Below are positions 43,897 through 55,478 of a DNA stretch of 64,000 nt, in pieces; position 1 is the first letter of the stretch; every line of letters begins with the position of its first letter. Under the pieces are notes generated by a model, which was not told where the DNA came from, ran no database searches, and worked only from the letters and a program-made list of their open reading frames with translations. The position numbers and the translations under genes are program-made. The stretch is from Selenomonas sp. WCT3 (GTDB lineage: Bacteria > Bacillota > Negativicutes > Selenomonadales > Selenomonadaceae), in assembly GCA_900100835.1 (NCBI GenBank), contig FNCM01000011.1, forward strand, positions 18,913 to 82,912, read 5' to 3'.

Positions 43897-44988
43897 TCAA
43901 AGAGGAATATAGCTGGTAAGCTGCAATTGTCCATCTTGCAGCACGATATTTTCCTTATGCTCGAGTTCAACAAAAGGATTATGGTTCTTGTCTTTATAAA
44001 TCTCTCTTAACTTTGCCATTGGGGTCGTACAAGGGAAGCCACTTTTGTCGTAAACCAATTCCTCTGGATGATAAAATGTGATGCTTGAAATCATATCCCC
44101 TAGGAAGCGAACTTTAAATACATCCTCATAATACCAAACGTCCTGCGGAAATGTATCGGATGGCCCCACATTACGTTTTTCTTTCCGCGTAGGACTGCCA
44201 TAAAGCGCCTCTAAATCCTTTTGACTCATCCCCAGATACAACCCCGCTATGGATTCCGTATATTGAGGTTCTTCGCTATGACGTAAGGTTTGTTTCTCAT
44301 TGAAAATCAGAAAATCCATCGCATTCATATGTTCAGGCATCAGCCCGATGTCCCGATAACCATCCGCTTCTTGGATTCGATAGCCCGAAGCATCGCCACA
44401 GCCTAAGTAAGCCACCACTTTACAGCCATTGATATAGTGGCCATTAATCGAAAGCACCAGATTCCCCGCAGAATCATACCAATTTCCTTGTAAACCTTTC
44501 ATCGAACGGTCACTGCCATTGGATAAAACTTTATACTTTATCTTAAGGTCATCCGGTTTGGTTTTATTTGGGATACTTTTGGCATAATCTTTAACTAAGG
44601 CATACGCAGGATTAAATAGCCTAGGTATTGGCGGATAAAATCCATCAACAGTTACAGCACCAGTTGATTTATCTTCTAGCAATATATAGGTATGCATATC
44701 TCCTTCATAGCGGTTATGGACATAACATACTCCCGATCCTTGGACAAAAATTTTTAAATACCGCTCGTCTTCATACTTTACGCGAGCCGTCTTTACTTCA
44801 AATATACTCCCCATATTCACACCGCTATCCCAAATAGGATAGCCTGAATCGCCATGCCAGCATTGTGCTCCATACACCTCAGATACCATTGCAGCTTCTG
44901 CCTTTGACATAGAAAATAGCCCAGCTGTACTTCCCCCTATCAGCAACGCCACCGCCGCAAAACCTGCCATCAATCCTTTTTTCATCAA
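43897..44988 (-). CDS. Secreted protein with a BamE/SmpA-like C-terminal segment
   Basis: The 363-aa protein has a signal peptide ending near KAEA. Its C-terminal third contains SIAGLYLGMSQKDLEALYGSPTRKEKR, which reads like the start of the small SmpA/BamE-type fold (GMs..dv..llG.P) seen in many envelope proteins of diderms. The middle part is not recognised. Its neighbour downstream is another secreted unknown. Function unknown; the BamE-like comparison is by pattern only. Confidence 0.72.
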   Translation of the reverse strand: MMKKGLMAGFAAVALLIGGSTAGLFSMSKAEAAMVSEVYGAQCWHGDSGYPIWDSGVNMGSIFEVKTARVKYEDERYLKIFVQGSGVCYVHNRYEGDMHTYILLEDKSTGAVTVDGFYPPIPRLFNPAYALVKDYAKSIPNKTKPDDLKIKYKVLSNGSDRSMKGLQGNWYDSAGNLVLSINGHYINGCKVVAYLGCGDASGYRIQEADGYRDIGLMPEHMNAMDFLIFNEKQTLRHSEEPQYTESIAGLYLGMSQKDLEALYGSPTRKEKRNVGPSDTFPQDVWYYEDVFKVRFLGDMISSITFYHPEELVYDKSGFPCTTPMAKLREIYKDKNHNPFVELEHKENIVLQDGQLQLTSYIPL

Positions 44989-45014
44989 ATCCCCTTCTCT
45001 CTGAAAATCTCCCC

Positions 45015-45046
45015 ATAAAGCAACAGCCTTCCACTAAGGGAAGGCC
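45015..45046 (-). terminator. Weak terminator after pepD
   Basis: GCCTTCC (45026-45032) pairs with GGAAGGC (45039-45045), with a short T-rich tail on the minus strand (TGTTGCTTT). It lies about 30 nt beyond the pepD stop. Confidence 0.55.
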
Positions 45047-45073
45047 GTTAATTTATAATTCTATTCTATTGTA

Positions 45074-46522
45074 TTACATTTTTGCAATCTTATGCAAGGT
45101 CTCGATGATAAGGTCTACCTGAGGTTTTACCGTTTCCAGCATCAGGCGCTCCTTCGGACTATGGATATCGATGGTGGTGACACCAATCGATACCATGTCG
45201 AGGTTCGGGTTCTTGAGGAAGTGCCAGCCGCACTCGAGGCCAGCATGGATTGTCTCGACTTTCATATCTTTGCCGTTCTGAGCTTTGAAGGTCTCAGCCA
45301 TGATTTTGGCCAGCTTGCTGTCCTTGTTTTCCTTCCAGCCCGGCGACTGGGTGCCGATATGTGCCGTAAAGCCCGTAAGCGCTGCCCATTCTTCCGTCAT
45401 GAAACGAAATTCGTTGAGCTTCTGGTCAACTGCCGAACGCGGGAAGTACGCGATGTTTACTTCATCCCCGTCCATCGAAACGACGCCAAGGTTTGCCGAC
45501 GTCTCGACAAGGCCCGGGATAACCGTGGACATGGCAAATACTCCCGTATGGAGAATCGTCAGCAGACGGATGAAGTCCGTAGTAAAGTCAGCCGTCAAAA
45601 CCTGCTGGGGCGTCTCAACGCTCGTGAGCACGAACTGAACATTGGGGTCTACACCGCCGTACATCTTGAGGTAGTTTTCCTTCTGCTCTGCCAGAACGTC
45701 CTCAATAGCGAACTTGTCAAATTCCGTAGCGATTACCATCTTGGCATCGTTCGGGATGGCATTGCGGGCCTTGCCACCAGTAAAGGAAGCAAGCTCAACG
45801 CTGCCCTTTTCCTGCAGGGCAGCCAGCGCAAAGGCCAGCGTGCGGATGGCATTGCCACGGCCATCGCCGATGCGCTCGCCCGAATGACCGCCGAGGAGTC
45901 CTTTAACCTCAATCTGCCAGCCATTCGGCTGCGTTGCCTGCTGACGGGTCAATTTACGCGAAAAGTCAAGATTGACACTTCCGGCACTGCCGACGGTCAG
46001 CTCATCATAGTTTTCCGAATCGCAGTTGATGAGGTAGCTGGCATCTTTCAGATGCTCGGCACCGAGGTTAATGGCACCCGTCATGCCCTGCTCCTCGTCC
46101 ACCGTGACAATCATGCGCAGCGGACCATGGTCTTTGGCGTTTTTCATGATATACATGGCCTCAGCCACGCCGATACCATCGTCAGCGCCGAGGCTCGTGC
46201 CCTCAGCCTCAAGGTATTTCTCGCCGCGTACGAGCTTAATCGGGTCTTTAAGCGGGTCATAGGCATAGCCTTCCTCAGCAACGCAGACCATGTCCATGTG
46301 ACCCTGCAGAATCGTCAGCGGGGCGTTTTCATAGCCAGGGCAGGCCGGTTTATCGGCAATGATGTTGTTCTTCTCGTCCTGCACTACCACAAAGCCAGCG
46401 TCGGTCAGATACTTCTTGAGGAAGTCGCTGACCGCCTGCTCATGGCCGGATTTGCGCGGAATCGCAGCCAATTTCTCAAACTCACTCAGTACGCCTTCCA
46501 AAATCTCATTGTTCTGTTCCAT
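45074..46522 (-). CDS. pepD: Aminoacyl-histidine dipeptidase (M20 family)
   Basis: The 482-aa cytosolic metallopeptidase cleaves Xaa-His and related dipeptides. The dizinc site residues are in LQGHMDMVC, LGADDGIGVAEAM and TVDEEQGMTGA, and a late histidine in ETIHAGLECG. The lid domain with GGHSGERIGDGRGNAI is also typical of PepD. Length matches the family. GAGGG stands before the ATG. Transcribed alone. Confidence 0.93.
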   Translation of the reverse strand: MEQNNEILEGVLSEFEKLAAIPRKSGHEQAVSDFLKKYLTDAGFVVVQDEKNNIIADKPACPGYENAPLTILQGHMDMVCVAEEGYAYDPLKDPIKLVRGEKYLEAEGTSLGADDGIGVAEAMYIMKNAKDHGPLRMIVTVDEEQGMTGAINLGAEHLKDASYLINCDSENYDELTVGSAGSVNLDFSRKLTRQQATQPNGWQIEVKGLLGGHSGERIGDGRGNAIRTLAFALAALQEKGSVELASFTGGKARNAIPNDAKMVIATEFDKFAIEDVLAEQKENYLKMYGGVDPNVQFVLTSVETPQQVLTADFTTDFIRLLTILHTGVFAMSTVIPGLVETSANLGVVSMDGDEVNIAYFPRSAVDQKLNEFRFMTEEWAALTGFTAHIGTQSPGWKENKDSKLAKIMAETFKAQNGKDMKVETIHAGLECGWHFLKNPNLDMVSIGVTTIDIHSPKERLMLETVKPQVDLIIETLHKIAKM

Positions 46523-46563
46523 AGGAATCCCTCACTCATTCATATATCATATGTAATAGTAAA

Positions 46564-46601
46564 CATAAAAATAAAACCAGGCAGTCAAAGCGTCTGCCTG
46601 G
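46564..46601 (-). terminator. Terminator of sepF
   Basis: CCAGGCAG (46577-46584) pairs with CTGCCTGG (46594-46601), followed on the minus strand by TTTTATTTTT. Confidence 0.9.
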
Positions 46602-46631
46602 TCTCATCATTAACAATGCAATACGGGCAAA

Positions 46632-47162
46632 TCAATCCGTCAACGCGACCGTCATGGCCTCCGTTACATCTACCCCCTGCGGCACATAAAGAACAATTTT
46701 GCCGGAGATGCGTTTCGCACAGCCGTCCAGAACGTAGCAGGTACCATTGACGAAATCACAAATACGGCGCTGCTCAGCATCTTCTACCTTCTCGTAGTTT
46801 ACGACACAAGCCTTGCCTGCTTTGAGGTCATCCGAAATCGAAGCAACCTGGTCAAAGGTGCTCGGTGCATAAATCTGCACTTTCAAAGCCGGCGTTTTCG
46901 TCGTATGAACCGTCAACTGCGGACGACTCGACTCACGATGCTGGTAAGATCCAGTCTGATAGCCCGAACGGTCAAACTGAACCGTGCCACCATTGGATAC
47001 CTTCAGTTCCTCACTGTAGCTCTGAGCTGCCGGTGCTTCCTTCACGGATGAAGTTTTCTTTACCTCAGCGTAATCTTCCTCAATTTCGCCGAAGTCCTCA
47101 ATCGGCATCAGAATATCTCTAAGTTTAGAGAATTTCTCTTCAAAAATAGCGCCTACGCCCAT
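46632..47162 (-). CDS. sepF: Cell division protein SepF
   Basis: The 176-aa protein has a short amphipathic N-terminus (MGVGAIFEEKFSKLRDIL) likely to bind the membrane, a variable linker and the SepF core (KVQIYAPSTFDQVASISDDLKAGKACVVNYEKVEDAEQRRICDFVNGTCYVLDGCAKRI, split by hydrophobic strands). SepF tethers and arranges FtsZ at the division site in Firmicutes. ATG 47162 behind AAGGA was preferred to the TTG 18 nt earlier. It lacks the ylm neighbours common in other Firmicutes. Confidence 0.93.
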   Translation of the reverse strand: MGVGAIFEEKFSKLRDILMPIEDFGEIEEDYAEVKKTSSVKEAPAAQSYSEELKVSNGGTVQFDRSGYQTGSYQHRESSRPQLTVHTTKTPALKVQIYAPSTFDQVASISDDLKAGKACVVNYEKVEDAEQRRICDFVNGTCYVLDGCAKRISGKIVLYVPQGVDVTEAMTVALTD

Positions 47163-47291
47163 ATCATCTCGTCCTTCCAATAAAAAGCTTTCATTAATTC
47201 ACACGAATTAGACGCGTCCTTGCGGGGACTTATCCATGTTATCAACATAATTCACAATTCAACTATCAACATGATAACATACTTCGCGATC

Positions 47292-47339
47292 AAATGCAAA
47301 AGTCCTGCTGAAAAAAATTATATTTTTCCAGCAGGACTT
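47292..47339 (-). terminator. Terminator of typA
   Basis: AAGTCCTGCTG (47300-47310) pairs with CAGCAGGACTT (47329-47339); the minus strand then reads TTTTGCATTT. Confidence 0.85.
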
Positions 47340-47367
47340 ATAAATTGTAACTATTTTATTTTAAGAA

Positions 47368-49194
<1,827 letters not shown>

Positions 49195-49379
49195 TCTGTG
49201 TAATCTGCCTCCTATAAATAAAAAGGGATACGCTTTGGTATCCATCCTCTCTTACATATTACATTACTCGTATCGTAAAGCAACAATCTAATTTTAATAT
49301 TGACCGTCTGAGTTGTCAATAACTTTTTACCGCATTGTACAGGTATTTTCCTTGACACCCTGACAGACAGATAAAAATA

Positions 49380-49410
49380 GCAAAAGGCTCCCTTTATGAG
49401 GGAGCCCTGC
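49380..49410 (-). terminator. Terminator of metK
   Basis: GGCTCCCT (49386-49393) pairs with AGGGAGCC (49399-49406), followed on the minus strand by TTTTGCTATTTTT. Confidence 0.9.
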
Positions 49411-49417
49411 TGTATCC

Positions 49418-50608
49418 TTAGAGTCCTGCTTCTTTCTTCAGCACGTCAGCCTTATCCGTGTGCTCCCACGGCAGGTCGACATCCGTGCGGCCAAAGTGGC
49501 CATAAGCAGCCGTCTGCTTGTAGATCGGGCGGCGCAGGTCGAGCATCTTGATGATGCCAGCCGGACGCAGGTCGAAGTTGTGGCTTACGATTTCTTCAAT
49601 CTTCTCCTCGTCCACCTTATTCGTGCCAAACGTGTCAATCATAATCGAAACCGGATAAGCTACACCGATGGCGTAAGCCAGCTGCACCTCGCACTTGTCG
49701 GCAAGACCTGCGGCAACGATGTTTTTGGCAACGTAGCGGGCCGCATAAGCAGCACTGCGGTCAACCTTCGTGGGATCTTTACCCGAGAAAGCGCCGCCGC
49801 CATGACGGGCCCAGCCGCCATAGGTGTCGACGATAATCTTGCGGCCCGTGAGGCCCGAGTCACCCTGCGGGCCGCCGATGACGAACTTGCCCGTGGGGTT
49901 GATGAAGATTTTCGTATCGTCCTTGAGGAGCTCAGCCGGAACCACCGGTTTGATGACCTGCTCGATGAGATCCTTGCGGATCTGCTCGAGGGTTACCTCC
50001 TCGTCGTGCTGGGTCGAGATGACAATGGTCTCGACAGCTACTGCCTTGCCATCCTCATAAGCAATCGTGACCTGGGTCTTGCCATCCGGACGGAGATACG
50101 GCAGCGTGCCGTTCTTGCGAACTTCCGTCAGGCGGCGGGCCAGACGATGAGCCAGCGCAATCGGCAGCGGCATGAACTCCGGCGTCTCGTTCGTCGCATA
50201 GCCGAACATCATGCCCTGGTCGCCAGCACCGATAGCCTCAGCGGCGTCCATCTCGCCCTCGCGGGACTCTATAGCCTCATTTACGCCCTGGGCGATATCC
50301 GGCGACTGCTCATCGAGGGATACGAGGATGCCGCAGGTATCGGCATCGAAGCCATATTTTGCCCGCGTATAACCAATCTCCTTGACCGTATCACGGATGA
50401 TCTTCGGGATGTCGACATAGCACTTCGTCGAAATCTCACCGACCACATGGACCTGTCCCGTCGTCACCATGGTCTCGCAGGCAACGCGTCCCATCGGATC
50501 CTCAGCCAGGATGGCATCGAGGATGCTGTCAGAGATCTGGTCAGCCATCTTATCCGGATGACCTTCGGTTACCGACTCCGACGTAAAAAGCATGCGTTTC
50601 TTACTCAA
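49418..50608 (-). CDS. metK: S-adenosylmethionine synthetase
   Basis: The 396-aa enzyme makes S-adenosylmethionine from methionine and ATP. Family motifs are [31 protein letters not shown] (ATP loop), [21 protein letters not shown] and [16 protein letters not shown]. Full length. The start is a TTG at 50608 with GGAGG 9 nt upstream. Its leader carries a SAM-I riboswitch with a terminator, so expression falls when SAM is plentiful. Confidence 0.97.
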   Translation of the reverse strand: MSKKRMLFTSESVTEGHPDKMADQISDSILDAILAEDPMGRVACETMVTTGQVHVVGEISTKCYVDIPKIIRDTVKEIGYTRAKYGFDADTCGILVSLDEQSPDIAQGVNEAIESREGEMDAAEAIGAGDQGMMFGYATNETPEFMPLPIALAHRLARRLTEVRKNGTLPYLRPDGKTQVTIAYEDGKAVAVETIVISTQHDEEVTLEQIRKDLIEQVIKPVVPAELLKDDTKIFINPTGKFVIGGPQGDSGLTGRKIIVDTYGGWARHGGGAFSGKDPTKVDRSAAYAARYVAKNIVAAGLADKCEVQLAYAIGVAYPVSIMIDTFGTNKVDEEKIEEIVSHNFDLRPAGIIKMLDLRRPIYKQTAAYGHFGRTDVDLPWEHTDKADVLKKEAGL

Positions 50609-50673
50609 TTTAATCTACCTCCCTAGTAGTTCCTTTATCTTTGCTGAATAGCCTCAAACGTTCCGATTCATAA

Positions 50674-50820
50674 GAAAAAGCCCTCGTTAAACGAGAGCTT
50701 TGATTTCTTAACTCTCATCTTATAGGTCGAACCTAAAGGAATTGGCACCGTTTTGACTTGCATCAATGGTTGCCGCAGTTTCATCGGGCCATTCCCTCCA
50801 CTGCTCTGGATGAGTTCTTA
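50674..50820 (-). ncRNA. SAM-I (S-box) riboswitch with terminator
   Basis: Read on the minus strand, the S-box core is complete: CTCATCCAGAGCAGTGGAGG, then GGAATGGCCCGATGAA, CTGCGGCAACC, GGTGCCAATTCC, and the closing GATGAGAG that pairs with the opening CTCATC. A terminator follows (GCTCTCGTTTAACGAGGGC and five T's, 50674-50700); its 5' half overlaps the end of the aptamer, as needed for switching. It lies directly before metK. Confidence 0.95.
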
Positions 50821-50838
50821 TTCAGCTTTGTTGGTTCC

Positions 50839-50867
50839 ATCATACGATACCCAAGCCATAATGTCAA
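50839..50867 (-). promoter_or_regulatory. Promoter of the metK leader
   Basis: TTGACA (50867-50862) and TATGAT (50844-50839) are 17 nt apart and lie about 20 nt before the riboswitch aptamer. Confidence 0.8.
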
Positions 50868-50923
50868 GGTAATTTTATGAATCCAATTCATAAATCTCAT
50901 CAATCGCAACCATATGCAGAGCA

Positions 50924-52717
50924 TCAAACCTTGAATTTCTCCACTTCCGTTTGCAGGGTTTTAGCCATTTCAGCCAGCTGCTCACTGTTGGAGTTCATTT
51001 CATGCACCGATGCCGTCTGTTCTTCCGTTGCGGCCGATACGGTCTCGCAGTTTGCCACCACACTGCGGCTCATGCCTTCAATGTCGTGAATAGCCGTCTG
51101 GCAACTGTCCGCGTTATCGGTGGCCTCTTTGGAGGCATCAGCAATCTGCTGGGAACGGCTGGCTATTTTTTCGACCAAAGCCACGATATCGTTAAATTCC
51201 CGACCGGTTTCTTCGACGCTGTCTTTGGCCGTAACGAGATTGTCCGTGCCTTCATGCATGCTGTCAACGGCCTGCTGGGTATCCTTCTGAATCTGGCCGA
51301 TAAGCTCGGCAATCTGGCTGGCAGCTTCTTCCGACTGGGCGGCCAATTTGCGGATTTCCTCGGCTACTACAGCAAAGCCACGACCGGCGTCGCCAGCACG
51401 AGCTGCCTCGATGGCTGCATTAAGGGCCAAAAGATTCGTCTGTTCGGCAATGCCCGAAATCGTATCGGTGATGCGGCCAATGGTATCCGAACGTTCCCCG
51501 AGGTTGTTGACCATGCGGGCCGACTCACCCACTACTTCACTGAGGCGGGCCATATCCTTGACGGTGCGGGTGACTACCGCATTACCATTCTGGGCCTTTT
51601 CCGTAGCCTGTTTAGTCTCCACAGCCGCCCGGCGGGCGTTGTGGGCCATACCGCCAATCTTTTCCATTAACACGTCCATAGATTTGGATGCATCATCAAC
51701 GGCCAGCAGCTGCTTATTGGAAGCCGTGGCTACATCGGTAATGGATTCTGCCACCTGCTGGCTGGCAGCTGCTGACTGGGCCGTCATCTCATTGAGATTA
51801 GCCGCATCGGAAGCGACATGTTCCGACGAGTCCCGGATGGAACCCATGAGGGTTCGCATATTGCCGCCTAAGACCTTGAGGATTTCAATCATCTGCCCGA
51901 TTTCATCTTCCCGCTGCGCATATTCGGCCTTTACCGGTTCTTGGCGATAATCTCCCTTGGCAAATTTCTGCAGGCGTCCCGTCACGAAACTAATGGGGTC
52001 GCCAAAATTCTGTGCCAGCTTGGCACCAAGCAAAGCCATGATAATCGATACCACTAGAATGATAAGCGAGGAAATCAGGATTTTATGATAAAGCGCCTTG
52101 GTATTTTCTTCGATGTATTTATTTACTTCTGCATCGATATAATCGATCCAGGAACCCGTACCAATAACCCACTGATAGGGTTTAAATTCCAATACGTAAT
52201 TGCGTTTTGGAAGGGACTGGGACTCGCCTGGTTTCGGATAGGAAAAATCCACGAAACCGCCGCCATCCTTCTGCCCTTCTTTTAACATGTTTTCCATATA
52301 GGGCACGCCATTGGGGTCTTTTTCATCCCGGCGCATTTTGCCTTCAGCATTCCGGTTGCCGGCATGGACCACGCAAATACCGGTGTTCTTTTCATCGGCA
52401 AAGAAATATCCTTTACCATCATCATAGCGTACCGATCGCAGGACGTCTTTGGCGAGATTCTTCGCCTGTTCTTCGGTAAGTTCCCCTGCCTGCTGGCGCG
52501 CATAGATACCGTTTAAAGACGATACAATCCCTTCGGTCTGCAACCTGAGCTCGCGATCATAGTGTTCCGAAAGCTCCCGCCGGTATTCTTTTACGAGTTT
52601 GTCGTTATCCGAAATCGTCGTGTAAATAAAGTAACAGCCAACGGCAAGCGTCGCCACGACGCTTACCGTAGCAAAAAGCACCGTAAGTTTTCCCCGAACG
52701 GATTTCATAAAAAACAT
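50924..52717 (-). CDS. Methyl-accepting chemotaxis protein with single Cache sensor
   Basis: The 597-aa receptor has a helix at residues 10-35, a periplasmic sCache_2-type sensor ([30 protein letters not shown], then [22 protein letters not shown]), a second helix (about 210-235), HAMP and the cytoplasmic signalling hairpin with [26 protein letters not shown] at its tip. It should sense a small carboxylate-like ligand and control a CheA kinase not found in this window. GGAGGGG precedes the ATG. Transcribed alone. Confidence 0.93.
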   Translation of the reverse strand: MFFMKSVRGKLTVLFATVSVVATLAVGCYFIYTTISDNDKLVKEYRRELSEHYDRELRLQTEGIVSSLNGIYARQQAGELTEEQAKNLAKDVLRSVRYDDGKGYFFADEKNTGICVVHAGNRNAEGKMRRDEKDPNGVPYMENMLKEGQKDGGGFVDFSYPKPGESQSLPKRNYVLEFKPYQWVIGTGSWIDYIDAEVNKYIEENTKALYHKILISSLIILVVSIIMALLGAKLAQNFGDPISFVTGRLQKFAKGDYRQEPVKAEYAQREDEIGQMIEILKVLGGNMRTLMGSIRDSSEHVASDAANLNEMTAQSAAASQQVAESITDVATASNKQLLAVDDASKSMDVLMEKIGGMAHNARRAAVETKQATEKAQNGNAVVTRTVKDMARLSEVVGESARMVNNLGERSDTIGRITDTISGIAEQTNLLALNAAIEAARAGDAGRGFAVVAEEIRKLAAQSEEAASQIAELIGQIQKDTQQAVDSMHEGTDNLVTAKDSVEETGREFNDIVALVEKIASRSQQIADASKEATDNADSCQTAIHDIEGMSRSVVANCETVSAATEEQTASVHEMNSNSEQLAEMAKTLQTEVEKFKV

Positions 52718-52825
52718 AGAATCCCCTCCCTATATCCGAGCTATCACTCCTTACCTATATTGTAATATTCACTCAATTATGACAAACTCCTGCTAGGGAA
52801 GAAAAATTTTCTCTGCCACCACCAT

Positions 52826-54511
52826 TTAACGTGATTTTCGCACCACTCTTGCTTCATAAGGCTGCAAGAATCCCGCCTTATGGGTATCATAATTGGAAAT
52901 TAATTCCTCATCTTGATCCCCAACAAACAAATCGCAGGGAACTTCTTTATCCGTCCAATTGGCCGCCACCACCAAAACCTGCTCACCCAAAATCCGCTGA
53001 TAGGCATAGATTTCCTCACTGTCTTCGAGAAGGGGCTTAAACCTGCCGTAAACCACAATCGGCAGCGTATGCCGCAGGGCAATAAGGCGCTGGTAATAAT
53101 AAAAAACCGACTGTTTGTCCGCCAAAGCGGCTTTGACGTTGATGACGGGATAGTTGGGGTTGACGGCCAGCCACGGCTCACCGGTGGTAAAGCCGGCGTT
53201 TGCCGTATCATCCCACTGCATGGGCGTGCGGGCATTATCTCTTCCCACACAGTCAAAACAGCTCAGCATCACTTTTCCATCCATAATTTTTTGTTCCACC
53301 ACCAGCTGCTGCCAGGCATTTTTTTCCTCGATATCGACACAATCCGCCAGGGAAGAAAAATGCCGATTGGTCATGCCGATTTCTTCGCCCTGGTAAATAT
53401 ACGGCGTCCCCTTCTGCAGGTGCAAAACTGTTGCCAGCATCTTAGCGGATTTTTCCCGCCACTTAGGCGAATCGTTGCCAAATCTTGATACTACCCGCGG
53501 CTGGTCGTGGTTGTCCCAATAGAGGCTTCCCCAGGCTTTCCCCTCCAGCTCCAGCTGCCACTTATTTAAAATCTTGCGAACATAGGAAAGTTTTGGCGGC
53601 GTGCACGTCCATTTCCCCCAAACCGCATCTGAGTTTGCCGCCCCATCGGTATGTTCAAAGTGAAAGACCATCCCTAACTCCGTGCCATCGCTGTTGGCAT
53701 ATTTCTTGGCTTCCTCCACGGTAACGCCTGCCGCCTCGCCCACCGTCAGCAAATCGTATTTCGACAGCACCCGGCGATTCATTTCCTGCAAATATTCATG
53801 AACCCGCGGACCATTGCAAACGTGGGAAAACATATCGCTATAGCCATCGGCATTAAGCGGACCATCGGGAAAGGATTGGTCTTTGCTAATCATGGAGATA
53901 ACATCCATGCGGAAACCATCGATGCCCTTGCGGCACCACCAGTCCATAAGGTCAAAGACTTCCTCCCGGACTTTAGAATTTTCCCAGTTTAAATCCGGCT
54001 GCTTGCGGCTGAAGCAGTGCAAATAATATTGACCGGTCAAATCATCGTACTGCCAAGCTGAACCGCTAAAACAGGATTCCCAGTGATTGGGGGCTTCGCC
54101 TGTTTCCGTTGGGTCACGCCAGATATAGTAGTCCCGATAGGGATTATCTTTGGACTTGCGGCTTTCGATAAACCAGGGATGTTCATCGGAAGTATGGTTG
54201 ACCACCAAATCCATCACGATGCGAATGTTTCGCTTATGGGCTTCAGCCAGCAGCCGGTCAAAATCTTCCATGGTGCCAAATTCGGCCATGATGTTTCGAT
54301 AATCGGAAATGTCGTAGCCATTATCATCATTTGGCGACTCATAAATTGGTGACAGCCAAATCACATCGATGCCTAGTTTTGCCAGATAATCCAAATGAGC
54401 GGTAATCCCATTTAAATCCCCAATGCCATCCCCATTGCTGTCCGCAAAGGAACGGGGATAAATCTGATAAATAACGGCTTCTTTCCACCAAGCATGCGTT
54501 TCTGAGCTCAT
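52826..54511 (-). CDS. Alpha-glucosidase, GH13 (oligo-1,6-glucosidase-like)
   Basis: The 561-aa cytosolic enzyme begins with WWKEAVIYQIYPRSFADSNGDGIGDLNGI, the hallmark of the oligo-1,6-glucosidase/alpha-glucosidase group. Conserved GH13 regions are DLVVNHTSDEH, GFRMDVISMI (nucleophile Asp), LLTVGEAAG (acid Glu) and YWDNHDQPRVVSRFG (Asp). It should release glucose from isomaltose-type or trehalose-type oligosaccharides; isomaltose, sucrose or trehalose-6-phosphate cannot be told apart here. No sugar transporter lies beside it. Three 19-nt repeats lie upstream and may be its operator. Confidence 0.92.
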   Translation of the reverse strand: MSSETHAWWKEAVIYQIYPRSFADSNGDGIGDLNGITAHLDYLAKLGIDVIWLSPIYESPNDDNGYDISDYRNIMAEFGTMEDFDRLLAEAHKRNIRIVMDLVVNHTSDEHPWFIESRKSKDNPYRDYYIWRDPTETGEAPNHWESCFSGSAWQYDDLTGQYYLHCFSRKQPDLNWENSKVREEVFDLMDWWCRKGIDGFRMDVISMISKDQSFPDGPLNADGYSDMFSHVCNGPRVHEYLQEMNRRVLSKYDLLTVGEAAGVTVEEAKKYANSDGTELGMVFHFEHTDGAANSDAVWGKWTCTPPKLSYVRKILNKWQLELEGKAWGSLYWDNHDQPRVVSRFGNDSPKWREKSAKMLATVLHLQKGTPYIYQGEEIGMTNRHFSSLADCVDIEEKNAWQQLVVEQKIMDGKVMLSCFDCVGRDNARTPMQWDDTANAGFTTGEPWLAVNPNYPVINVKAALADKQSVFYYYQRLIALRHTLPIVVYGRFKPLLEDSEEIYAYQRILGEQVLVVAANWTDKEVPCDLFVGDQDEELISNYDTHKAGFLQPYEARVVRKSR

Positions 54512-54590
54512 AAAGCATTCCTCCCACCAACAATTGAGTCATTATCTTTCTTAGTATTCCGTTCCTACCTCCCTACTTCCTGCGAACGCC

Positions 54591-54647
54591 GGTACAGAAT
54601 ATGGCCCCTGGTACAAAATCTGGTATCCGGTACAAAAAACGAGCCCT
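54591..54647. repeat. Three tandem 19-nt repeats (iteron-like) upstream of the GH13 gene
   Basis: GGTACA recurs at 54591, 54610 and 54629, exactly 19 nt apart; on the minus strand each unit begins TTTTGTACC (or TTCTGTACC). The spacing of nearly two helical turns places the copies on one DNA face. They lie 80-140 nt before the alpha-glucosidase start and partly overlap the terminator of the ABC gene. Confidence 0.7.
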
Positions 54648-54671
54648 GCACCTTCGCAACGCTCGTTTTTC
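54634..54671 (-). terminator. Terminator of the ABC importer operon
   Basis: AAAAACGAGC (from 54635) pairs with GCTCGTTTTT (54661-54670); the minus strand ends in TTTTTTG. It follows the ATP-binding gene. Confidence 0.75.
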
Positions 54672-54682
54672 TATCTGCTGAT

Positions 54683-55477
54683 TTAGCTTAGCAGCAAACT
54701 GTCGCTATTTAATTCACTGCCAGCTGCCTGTTCAAACATATCTAGCAAATCCTTGATACCAAGATTCTTTTTCTTTTCACTGTCGATATCAAAGAGAATA
54801 TGTCCTTCATACATCATGATAAGGCGATTTCCATACTTGAGGGCATCCCGCATGTTATGGGTAATCATCAGCGTCGTAAGCTTCTGCTGCTTGATGATTT
54901 TATCTGTCAGGGACAAGACCTTTTCGGCTGTCTTCGGGTCAAGAGCTGCCGTGTGTTCATCCAGCAACAACAATTTGGGCTGGGCCATGGTGGCCATGAG
55001 CAGCGTCAGGGCCTGACGCTGACCGCCGGAAAGCAGGCCAACTTTTGACTCCAACCGATCTTCCAGCCCCAGGTTCAACCCTTTTAAGAGTTCCCGGAAA
55101 TGCTGACGACTGTCCGCTGAAGAACTCCATTTAAGGGTCGGGGATTTGCCCCGTCTGGCGGCAATCGCCAGATTCTCCTCGATCATCATGCCAGCTGCCG
55201 TTCCCATCATCGGGTCCTGGAATACCCGGCCAATGTATTTGGCCCGTTTGTGCTCCGGCCATTTGGTGATATCCGTCCCCGCAATGGTGATACATCCCTC
55301 ATCTACCGGATACGTCCCGGCAATGGAGTTCATAAGCGTCGATTTACCGGCGCCGTTGCCACCGATAACGGTGACAAAATCCCCAGGGGCAAGATGGAGA
55401 TTCACATTATGAAGTGCCAGCTTTTCGGTGACGGTTCCTGGATTGAATGTCTTAGAAATTTTTTCGATATGAAGCAT
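54683..55477 (-). CDS. ABC importer ATP-binding protein (TrpZ/amino-acid type)
   Basis: The 264-aa ATPase has Walker A (GGNGAGKSTLMNSIAG), the Q-loop, signature LLSGGQRQALTLLMA, Walker B (LLLLDEHTAALDP) and the switch His (MITHNMRDALKYG). It energises the import system encoded by the two genes upstream. The family with this permease and binding protein is often annotated as TrpXYZ or a BmpA-like uncharacterised amino-acid/aromatic importer. It begins 1 nt after the permease ends. Confidence 0.93.
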   Translation of the reverse strand: MLHIEKISKTFNPGTVTEKLALHNVNLHLAPGDFVTVIGGNGAGKSTLMNSIAGTYPVDEGCITIAGTDITKWPEHKRAKYIGRVFQDPMMGTAAGMMIEENLAIAARRGKSPTLKWSSSADSRQHFRELLKGLNLGLEDRLESKVGLLSGGQRQALTLLMATMAQPKLLLLDEHTAALDPKTAEKVLSLTDKIIKQQKLTTLMITHNMRDALKYGNRLIMMYEGHILFDIDSEKKKNLGIKDLLDMFEQAAGSELNSDSLLLS

Positions 55478-55478
55478 C

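Noticed and set aside
54029-54040. TTGACCGGTCAA inside the alpha-glucosidase gene as a regulatory element
   Set aside because: It encodes DLTGQ in a segment (LTGQYYLHCF) that is ordinary for GH13 enzymes, so coding constraint explains it; listed only as a member of a possible repeat family.
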